NCBI GenBank assembly: GCA_030407315.1
Contig: JALQPE010000932.1
Location: 55,019 to 119,018, forward strand
Origin: Asparagopsis taxiformis
Taxonomy: Eukaryota > Rhodophyta > Florideophyceae > Bonnemaisoniales > Bonnemaisoniaceae
DNA length: 64,000 nucleotides
Direction: 5' to 3'
Shown here: positions 56,919 to 64,000 of the stretch, piece after piece
Layout: the number at the start of each line of letters is the position of its first letter
Position numbering within the stretch: position 1 is the stretch's first letter
Notes under the pieces: model-generated
The model's database searches: none
What the model was told of the DNA's origin: nothing
The model's input: the letters and a program-made list of their open reading frames with translations, nothing else
Made by a program: the position numbers and the translations under genes

Positions 56919-58566
56919 GGTGGTGGCTAGCTGACTGGCTGGCTGGCTGGATTTGTGGCGGATGATGTGTGCGTTTTAAAAACGAACGGGTGAGCGACGG
57001 TGCGATCGGCATGGCGTTCATTGAATAATCGCAGCGGTGTTGGTTGGCATTGGGTCGGGACGGGCGATATCAAGTGTGACGGGTTGACGAGTTGATTGCG
57101 TGACGGGAGATGGAGATTGGATTGGTGGGTGGGTGGGTGGGCGTGCGCGCGCGCGCGTGTCATAGATATGTTGCAGTTTGGGTGCATAGCTATTTTTGTC
57201 ATACGTCTGCGTGATTTCCCGCCTTTGAAGGGTTGTGCGATGCATGTTACCTCGTCGAATATTGCGATGAATCGGGCCGTTGATAAGCAACAATGTGCGT
57301 GCAATTTGCTGATATCACACGTCTCGTCAAATTTGTCGTTCACACTGTCACAGTACACCTCATCTGATGACTCATATGTGTTTCCATCGGCTGCAGCTGC
57401 ACACACGCGCGCACACGCCGCGCTTCCAACGTGACTCGACCTGGCAACTGTCATTTCTCAATTCCGCCGTACACGTACTTTGTGGACACGTCGTTGGCTG
57501 CGCTGCGCCGCCTCGCCCGCTGTACGCATGCTAACGTGGCTGGAGTCCCACCCAACACATCTTGTAAACGCTCCTGCTCGGTCATGCCTAAATTACTATC
57601 AGCCCTCATCCGAGCATCCGTCAACCCTCCTCCTGTATGTTGCCGTCCAGGAATAACTGACGGCTCCCTCCCCTCCCCTCGCCGTTTCACGGGCCCAATT
57701 GTTTCCCTCCAACTCATTAATCAGACTCTCGTACATGTCGCTCCGCCTCCGCCGCCCTTTGCTTGCCTCGTATAATCCCTCCAAACTTGCGCCCGCAATT
57801 CGCTCTCGCCCACGTGGACGCGGCTAGTGCTCGACCAAACCTCCATTATACAATGCGGGGAACGTCAATCATTGTTAAAACAACGTGCGGTTTCTTGCAT
57901 TTATGTTGCACATCTTCACTTGCTCGCTTGCCCTCGAGGGTATAAGCAATCCATCCCGTGCGTTCGAGTAACATGCACTCCTTGTGCAATACTTGAGCAT
58001 TGCGTTCTTCACTCAGTCACTTAGAATTGCCCCACACTCATACCCCATTGCGTGTCACTGTGATTCCCATCCTCACCACTTCGCTTCTCTTTGAACATTC
58101 GTCTCCTCCTCGCTCTCCATTTATGCAATCATTGTTGCCGCTTCTCGTGTCATGTCAAACATGCATTTGGACGTTAGATGCACCCAATTTCTGTAAGTAG
58201 GTGTATCAAACAACAACTGTCGTATTAAATATGCTGGCAATCCAATGCCCCATTACAGCCTCCAGTCAACTGTACTGCGCTTTCATCCACCATCACCGTC
58301 GATCATGGCAATAGATTACCAATTTTGTAAAACGACGCCATCATTTGAAACCATACCAAAAAAGCGATCACAAAATCTTTTCACTTGAATTGACCATTCC
58401 AGCAATGTACACGCACCGCCAACGCAGCACACCCAGTCCGCGCCTATCTCTCATACCCTATTTAACTCCAACTCCTCCGACACGTCCATTCACATCATTC
58501 CACAACGCCATCATTCATTGCATTTCTATCCAACTATTCCCACACCGCTCAAACAACAAACATTCC
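56919..58566. other. Divergent intergenic region upstream of ABHD17-like and ZZ genes
   Basis: This 1.65-kb region has a simple repeat at 57124-57160 and a ctgg run at 56934-56950. The frame of the ZZ gene is open from a TTG at 58345, with an ATG at 58405 as an alternative start. No separate gene is supported. Confidence 0.45.
57124..57160. repeat. GGGT and GC alternating simple repeat
   Basis: Four gggt units lead into gcgtgcgcgcgcgcgcgtgt, an alternating purine-pyrimidine run of about 20 bp that could adopt Z-DNA. It lies about 210 bp upstream of the ABHD17-like start codon. Confidence 0.75.
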
Positions 58567-61500
58567 ATGAAACGTACCGCACCTACCGCGAGCCATCCCG
58601 CTCGTCCATCCAAACATGCCCGCCACCCCAACACTGCTCCCCTACTCGCCCCAATTCGCCGTCACTTTGCTTCCTACCCGCTCGGCAAAGCTGTTCTTCT
58701 TGCATCTCTGTCCAATGTCTCTGTCCAAACTAAAACTGCTTTCAATACCGCACGTCGCGCCCTTCGTAATCATCCCAATCGTCCCCGTATCATTCGTATC
58801 TTCACCCGTGTCTTCCCTCATGTGCGCACATGGATGAAGTCCGCTCTGCCTGACCAAACCCTTCCAGCTCCGAGCGACGTCGACAATCTCGTTGCCACTC
58901 TCGCACCTAAAATGCAGTCCAAACTCGGTCACGAGCTCTTTGCCACTATCGAACAGTTTGTCCGTGCCGCACTCGTCGATCCTGAAGCTGTTGCCATCAT
59001 GCGCCAGGTAAATCTCATGGGTCCTTTCCCTGCCGATGCTCCATCTGCTGAGCAGCAGACGACTTCGGATCTTGTCGACCCGCCCGCTTCTTCTGCACGT
59101 CTCGGCCTGTTCGCTCGTGTGTACTCTTTTGCCAAACAGTTCCCTGGTCGCAGACCTGGCCTCGCTCAGGCACTGTCCGAAGCTTCTGATGAGACCAAAT
59201 CAGCCTTTAAATTGGTACGTCGCGCATTCCATCAGTCTGAGAATCGTGATGTCATCATTGATGCAGTTCGTACCTCCTTGATTTCTGTTATCGCCTGGGC
59301 CAAGGAGCAACTTGGCGACGATGATATGCCGTCCAATGAGGCTGTCCTCAAGCTTGCTGATCACATTACCGATCAAATTCATCCCAGCGTTTCGCGTGCT
59401 TTTGTAGATGCCTCTAAAACTTTCCTACACGCCGCTCTGGCTGACCAGAAAGTTGTGCAGGTTTTGCGCCAGATGCGTACAGCAAATGTCAATGATCATG
59501 CACGCTCTTCAGATCGTGGCGTTCACAACATGGAAAAAGAAAAGGGTCGAATGGGCTTGCTTGCTCTTATTAAACCCCTTTTCAAGCATTATCCCGAAGG
59601 CAGGACTGGCCTCTTCAACGATCTCAAAAAGTGCTCTACTGAGACCAAAACAGCTTTCAAGAAAATGCGTCGTACTCTTCGCAAATCAAATGATACTCAA
59701 TCTTCTATGGCCACTATCAAGTCGTTGCTCCCTTCATTTTGGATTTGGATGATGAATTCGCTTGGCGATGACGGTGTACCTTCTCCGGCGTCTGTAGACC
59801 AGCTGGTCAATACTGTGATGTCCAGTTCGTCTGGCGTTGATTCCGAGTTGCTTGCAGCTTTCACATCGTTTCTGAAGGCTGCCCTCTCCGACCAAGCTAT
59901 GGTTGATACTTTGCGCAAAATCCGTCAAATCAACCCCCTCGCTGTTACTGCTGGTACTAACGCCGACGTCGATATGGAAGAGCCCAAATCTGTGAACCCT
60001 CCTACTGATACGGCTGATAATAGGAAGGGCGTCTTCGCTGCTGTGCGTCCCTACTTCAAGCAGTATCCGAACGGAAAAGATGCCCTTTTCGAAGATCTTC
60101 GTTGCGTCTCTCCCGATACACAGAAAGCGTTTAAATTGGTCAAGAAGGCATTGAAGAATTCTGAGAGTCGTGATGTCATCATCAAGTCTGTCAAGGAAAT
60201 GTTCTTAGTTCTTCATCCTTGGCTGAAGACAAGCCTTTCGAACAACAGCATGCCGTCTACCACGAGCATCTCTCAACTGGTCGCTCATATCATGAAAAGT
60301 ATGGGCCCTCTGAAAGACGAGTTTGGAGAGCAAGTGACATCCCTTGTAGAAGCCATGCTGGCGGATGAAGCTGCTGTTAAGATTCTTCGTCACTTTCGCG
60401 ACATCGTGCTCCCCGATGAGACAGTCGATGTGCTAGTTTCGAAGCCTAGCAACGCCCACGAGAATAGGGGTCTGTTCGGCGGGATCAAGCCGTTCTTCGC
60501 AAAATATCCGGCAGGAGAAGCTGAGCTGCTCAAGAGCCTGGAGCTTGTTTCGATGGACACAAAGGTGTCTTTTAGAAAAATGAGACGTTCTGTCAAAGTT
60601 ACGCAGAATCAGGCTCACGCCATGGAAGCCGCCAAAGCAGCATTCCCTGTTCTGAGGACTTGGATGAATGAAGAATTGAAAAATGAAGGCATGCCATCTA
60701 CGCAGAGCATCAGCAACTTGATGAGTAGCGTTGGAGATCATTTACGATCCGAACTTGATGGTGACGAGGTTGTCGCTTGTGTAGAGACATTCATTCGTGC
60801 TGTATTAACTGATCAAGTTGCTGTTGGCGTTTTGCGCAACGTTCGTGAAATAGGGCCTTTTCCATGGGACGCTGCCATGGACGTTGAGCAGTCTGTTGCT
60901 CGCGACACGAAAGTACCGAAAACAAAGGGGGCAGGGAAGAAGGGCTTGCTTGCTCCGTTACAGCCGTACTTCGCCATGTATCCTTCAGGAAGGGAAGGTT
61001 TGTTTGAGGATCTGAAGAAAGTTAGCGAGCCAGTCAAAATTGAATTCCGGAAAGCGAAACGATGCTTCAAAATTGCTGAGAACAAGGATGACCTCTTTGC
61101 GGCTGGACAAGATTGCATTCCTATCGTCAGAAAATGGATGCGAGATGAGCTTGGGAAGGAGCCATTACCTTCGGATGAAAGCGTTACAAAGCTGATTGAT
61201 GGAATATCCATGCATCTGAAGGACAAAAGCAGCGAAGTATTGTTGCAGCGACTGACCTCTTTCCTCGGTGTTGCGCTACGCGACAAATCTGCGATCCGTG
61301 TCCTACGTCAAGTACGCAAAGGAGGGCTACTTCGTGCTAACCGTGAGCACATTGCTCGTTCAGCTGAAACGCACAAGCTTCCCAAAGGATTCGGGGTTCA
61401 CCACCGCGCAAAATGTAACGGCTGTAATGTGGCGCCCATTGTCGGGTCTCGTTTCAAATGCACCTCCGAGCAAGGCTTTGATTTGTGCTCCAAGTGCTAT

Positions 61501-61863
61501 GGCGATGACAAGGTCAGCAAGGAGGGAAAGACATTTAGGGAATGCAAATTTGTCTGGGAGGCTTTTCTCCCAGACATGAGCGCTCCGCCGGCGCCTTTAA
61601 TGCCGGGGGAGCGTGGTCCTAAGGTCAAGTTTCTGCACAAAGTTTTGACAGATCTTGGCTACATGGACCCCAGTATGTACACTCCAAAAATTGGAATGTA
61701 CGGACCGAAAACTCGTGAAGCCGTTCACAAGTTTCAGAGTGATCATGGAATGATTGACGCTGAGAATGGAGTCTATGACGATGCCACTGCAGAAAGTTTG
61801 ACCGCCAAGGTCAAGGCACTAGAGATTACTACGCCTAATACTGCTGCAGTGGCGGTGTGCTAG
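58567..61863 (+). CDS. Six-repeat protein with ZZ zinc finger and peptidoglycan-binding-like domain
   Basis: The 1098-residue protein holds six copies of a ~150-residue helical unit, starting near residues 25, 179, 329, 487, 634 and 792. The unit runs GLFxxIKPxFxxYPxG, then L-x-x-VS-x-x-TK-x-x-F and RR, a central W/M helix followed by MPS, and AxLxDxxAVxxLRxxR at its end. I do not recognise it. A ZZ-type zinc finger follows at ~945-985 (CNGCNVAPIVGSRFKCT, DLCSKCY), most like that of the autophagy receptor NBR1. A C-terminal PG_binding_1-type domain lies at ~1014-1085 (GPKVKFLHKVLTDLGYM, YGPKTREAVHKFQSDHG). No signal peptide is seen, so a bacterial-wall ligand would have to be met inside the cell. 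ATG 58405 would add 54 residues. Confidence 0.8.
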   Translation: MKRTAPTASHPARPSKHARHPNTAPLLAPIRRHFASYPLGKAVLLASLSNVSVQTKTAFNTARRALRNHPNRPRIIRIFTRVFPHVRTWMKSALPDQTLPAPSDVDNLVATLAPKMQSKLGHELFATIEQFVRAALVDPEAVAIMRQVNLMGPFPADAPSAEQQTTSDLVDPPASSARLGLFARVYSFAKQFPGRRPGLAQALSEASDETKSAFKLVRRAFHQSENRDVIIDAVRTSLISVIAWAKEQLGDDDMPSNEAVLKLADHITDQIHPSVSRAFVDASKTFLHAALADQKVVQVLRQMRTANVNDHARSSDRGVHNMEKEKGRMGLLALIKPLFKHYPEGRTGLFNDLKKCSTETKTAFKKMRRTLRKSNDTQSSMATIKSLLPSFWIWMMNSLGDDGVPSPASVDQLVNTVMSSSSGVDSELLAAFTSFLKAALSDQAMVDTLRKIRQINPLAVTAGTNADVDMEEPKSVNPPTDTADNRKGVFAAVRPYFKQYPNGKDALFEDLRCVSPDTQKAFKLVKKALKNSESRDVIIKSVKEMFLVLHPWLKTSLSNNSMPSTTSISQLVAHIMKSMGPLKDEFGEQVTSLVEAMLADEAAVKILRHFRDIVLPDETVDVLVSKPSNAHENRGLFGGIKPFFAKYPAGEAELLKSLELVSMDTKVSFRKMRRSVKVTQNQAHAMEAAKAAFPVLRTWMNEELKNEGMPSTQSISNLMSSVGDHLRSELDGDEVVACVETFIRAVLTDQVAVGVLRNVREIGPFPWDAAMDVEQSVARDTKVPKTKGAGKKGLLAPLQPYFAMYPSGREGLFEDLKKVSEPVKIEFRKAKRCFKIAENKDDLFAAGQDCIPIVRKWMRDELGKEPLPSDESVTKLIDGISMHLKDKSSEVLLQRLTSFLGVALRDKSAIRVLRQVRKGGLLRANREHIARSAETHKLPKGFGVHHRAKCNGCNVAPIVGSRFKCTSEQGFDLCSKCYGDDKVSKEGKTFRECKFVWEAFLPDMSAPPAPLMPGERGPKVKFLHKVLTDLGYMDPSMYTPKIGMYGPKTREAVHKFQSDHGMIDAENGVYDDATAESLTAKVKALEITTPNTAAVAVC

Positions 61864-62482
61864 ACACTTGGTGTGTTGCTCTATTCCAGCTTGCGCTTGC
61901 TGCGTTTGGCTGATGTCATGAATGGATCAGTTCGTAGAATTGGTATCCACGTCATATATTGCGCGTGTTTGCTGTAGTGTTTCCCTTTGCTCTGTAGGTC
62001 ACCATCGCTAGCTGCGTTTGGTTGTTGACGTGTGCAGTCTGTAGAGATGTACACGTGCATGAATTGCGCTAATTTCATCGGGTGGATTCGTACTGTTCGA
62101 TATGATATTGCCGCATGCATTGATAAATTTGTGGGCCATCATTTTGATCGCTTGTCGCAATCAATGTATACGTGTGTCCTGATACAACTGTATTGCACCC
62201 GAAATTTAGCTTTGCTCATACCTGGCACGTTGGTGTTATTTCGTCGACGATTATCTGCGATTTGTTGTAAAATGTTTCTTTATTCAAAAGATGTTTGGAA
62301 GACAAACTGCTGGTGAAAGCCGTGCCGTTTGGTCAGGCCTTTCGCTACGTTGAACCCTGACGTTGCAAAGAGGTAGTAACACTGTTTGTCCAGTTGTTTA
62401 ACAGGTGTATTATACAAAACTGAACCAAGTACACTACTACACCAACAATAACTAGACAGCTGTCCTTGCCTACTGCCTGACC
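61864..62482. other. Convergent intergenic region with no gene seen
   Basis: These 619 bp lie between the ZZ gene and the reductase gene. Small frames have no supporting features. Confidence 0.5.
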
Positions 62483-63634
62483 TTAGATCTTCACCTCACT
62501 AGGCATCGGGTTGCCGAAATAAGCGGCCAACAAATTTTTTGACGCAAGCGTCGCCATTCCAATCCTCGTGCCCTCAGAGGCGCTACCAATATGCGGCAGA
62601 ATGAAACAATTGGGACAAGTAATGAGCGGACTATCTGTTGGCAACGGTTCGGGCGTAGTCACGTCCAATCCAGCCGCGAAAATTTGTCCCTCTGTAAGCG
62701 CTGTGTACAAATCTTCCTGATTCACAAGCTCACCGCGTGCTGCATTGACAAACACAGCACTCTTCTTCATCTTTCCAAACTTTTCCTTATCAAACATACC
62801 GTGCGTATTCGCATTGAGCGGGCAAAGTGGAATCACAATGTCGGCTGTCCCCAATAGCTCATCCTCGGACACAAACTTAGCCTCGAGCGGATCAGCAATA
62901 TCCGGTTTGGGCGCACGTCCCGAGTAGATAATATTGCAATTAAATGCACGCAATCGACGAGCAACAGCTGCTCCAATCCTACCGAGCCCGATAATACCAA
63001 CGGTAGACGAGTGGACGTCAACACCGCACATGCCAAGTGGCGACCAGGTGCCCCATGTGCCGTTCTCCACCGAGGCGGTAGCCTCCTTGAAGCGGCGACA
63101 CGCCGCGAGCACCAGTCCGACCGTGGTATCGGCGGTGGTCTCAGTGAGGACATCTGGCGTATTACCGACGGGGATGCCACGTCGTTTGCACTCGGCGACA
63201 TCGATGTGATTGTACCCGACGCTCATCGTTGAGACAATCTTGAGACGATCCCCGGCGGCATCGAGAACCTCCGGTGTGATACGATCCGTGAGTACACAAT
63301 AGAGCGCATCGGTTCCCTTGGAGAGCCTTGCGATCAATTCCGATTCGGGCATCTGCTCGTCCGAGTCCCAGATGTCCAGTTCGAGATTTGCCTTCTCGTC
63401 ACGGAGAAGGTCCATGGCGGGCGCTGGGACGCGACGCGTCACCACGACACGCCAGGGTGCTGCTCCGGGGGCGACCATTGCGATGTGTGGGCGGCGATGT
63501 GGACGGTGAATTGACAGAGGAGTAGAGGGGGAATGGACAAAGGCGTGGGAAAGGGCTATTGATAGGTTGCGACTATGATTAAAACGGATCGGGAAGATGG
63601 ATGTGCGGTGGCAAGATGAAAGGAGGGAGAACAT
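62483..63634 (-). CDS. GRHPR: Glyoxylate/hydroxypyruvate reductase (D-2-hydroxyacid dehydrogenase)
   Basis: The 383-residue enzyme is a D-isomer-specific 2-hydroxyacid dehydrogenase of the GRHPR type, reducing glyoxylate and hydroxypyruvate in photorespiratory or serine metabolism. The NAD(P) motif is GIIGLGRIGAAVARRL. The catalytic Arg is in NAARGELVNQ, the Glu in TTPEPLPTDSP and the His in LPHIGSA. The first 52 residues are basic, Ser-rich and free of acidic residues (MFSLLSSCHRTSIFPIRFNH), resembling a mitochondrial or plastid presequence. A second ATG at 63478 in a good context would give a 331-residue cytosolic form. Confidence 0.9.
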   Translation of the reverse strand: MFSLLSSCHRTSIFPIRFNHSRNLSIALSHAFVHSPSTPLSIHRPHRRPHIAMVAPGAAPWRVVVTRRVPAPAMDLLRDEKANLELDIWDSDEQMPESELIARLSKGTDALYCVLTDRITPEVLDAAGDRLKIVSTMSVGYNHIDVAECKRRGIPVGNTPDVLTETTADTTVGLVLAACRRFKEATASVENGTWGTWSPLGMCGVDVHSSTVGIIGLGRIGAAVARRLRAFNCNIIYSGRAPKPDIADPLEAKFVSEDELLGTADIVIPLCPLNANTHGMFDKEKFGKMKKSAVFVNAARGELVNQEDLYTALTEGQIFAAGLDVTTPEPLPTDSPLITCPNCFILPHIGSASEGTRIGMATLASKNLLAAYFGNPMPSEVKI

Positions 63635-64000
63635 CGCGGATTGGTCGGAATGGCATCTGAAAAGTGTACGGCTGTGAAGGCTAGACAGAGTTGGGATCGA
63701 GAACGAGATGCATTCATCTTCGTGCTTGAACGTGCTTGCTTACAGTTTATAATTTGGTAAAATTTGATGTGCGCCGTGAACTCAGGGCACGCGCTCGAGA
63801 CACACGCTGAATAATGGTTTCTTTGCGCTGACATGAGGCCAGTAACGAACAATGCAGCGTGCAATTGCGTGGTTGAGCAGGCGGCATGCAGTGGTGATGC
63901 AATATGCAACCGCACATTTGCAAATTGGTGGCGGATATGCATTGATCGAATCTAAGTCCGTAGACAGCGCATAATTCATCTCGGAAATATCTTGACGATT
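63635..64000. other. Region upstream of the reductase gene to the window edge
   Basis: This 366-bp stretch contains the reductase promoter. I see no gene in it. Confidence 0.5.
63746..63751 (-). promoter_or_regulatory. GRHPR: TATA box of the reductase gene
   Basis: The minus strand reads attataaact, 112 bp upstream of the ATG at 63634. The predicted transcript would include the presequence-coding start. Confidence 0.5.

Noticed and set aside
1..64000. Bacterial origin or contamination, suggested by PhzF, PG-binding, CHAT and TIR domains
   Set aside because: Spliceosomal introns, eukaryotic ribosomal proteins, TATA promoters and a TIR domain fused to a eukaryotic kinase in one frame argue against it.
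1..64000. Mobile elements, CRISPR arrays, rRNA or plasmid features
   Set aside because: No transposase, reverse transcriptase, integrase, long terminal repeats, regular spacer arrays or rRNA sequence was seen.

Overview
This is nuclear DNA of a compact, intron-poor eukaryote. The window has about 26 protein genes, one per roughly 2.4 kb, on both strands. Nearly all are single-exon; the three introns I can define are 77, 84 and 100 bp with GT..AG ends. TATA boxes precede several genes, and there is no trace of transposons or operons. Cytosolic-type ribosomal proteins uS8 and eL21, nicastrin, RPAP1, Argonaute, an ABHD17-like hydrolase and a cullin-4 WD40 receptor place it firmly in the eukaryotes. 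The compactness and balanced base composition fit a red alga (Chondrus- or Porphyridium-like), but no gene here proves that, so the placement is an inference.

Layout. 1-5 kb: a TMCO4/DUF726 hydrolase (cut by the window edge) and nicastrin. 5-10 kb: RPAP1 and a cyclin-fold protein, divergent. 11-13.6 kb: a membrane-targeted macro-like/TIR/TKL-kinase fusion. 15-20.7 kb: aspartate aminotransferase, an adrenodoxin-reductase-type enzyme and an Argonaute that has lost two catalytic residues. 21.6-29.6 kb: membrane histidine acid phosphatase, ionotropic glutamate receptor-like channel, aspartyl-tRNA synthetase, a coiled-coil protein. 30-32 kb: a macro-like domain fused to a Cys/Pro repeat protein. 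32-35 kb: the longest non-coding stretch. 35-41 kb: a C2H2 zinc-finger protein converging on a CHAT-STAND-TPR protein. 41-48.5 kb: RPS15A, a RING-H2 protein, a coiled-coil multi-pass membrane protein and an Ldh_2-family dehydrogenase. 49-57 kb: DCAF11-like WD40, eL21, PhzF, an RBP45/47-type RNA-binding protein and an ABHD17-like hydrolase. 58-62 kb: a six-repeat protein ending in ZZ zinc-finger and peptidoglycan-binding-like domains. 62.4-63.7 kb: a glyoxylate/hydroxypyruvate reductase.

How they fit together. Most genes are unrelated housekeeping neighbours. Five proteins stand out because they join signalling or immunity domains in unusual ways: macro-like/TIR/kinase, CHAT/NTPase/TPR, a probably slicer-dead Argonaute, macro-like/Cys-Pro repeats, and repeats/ZZ/peptidoglycan-binding. 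A shared role in cell-intrinsic defence is possible but not shown. Several neighbours converge with almost no spacer (16 and 33 bp), so overlapping 3' transcripts are likely. Many intergenic regions carry degenerate 5-bp-period tracts that no gene explains. Where the long open frame begins at a non-ATG codon, I chose the first suitable ATG.
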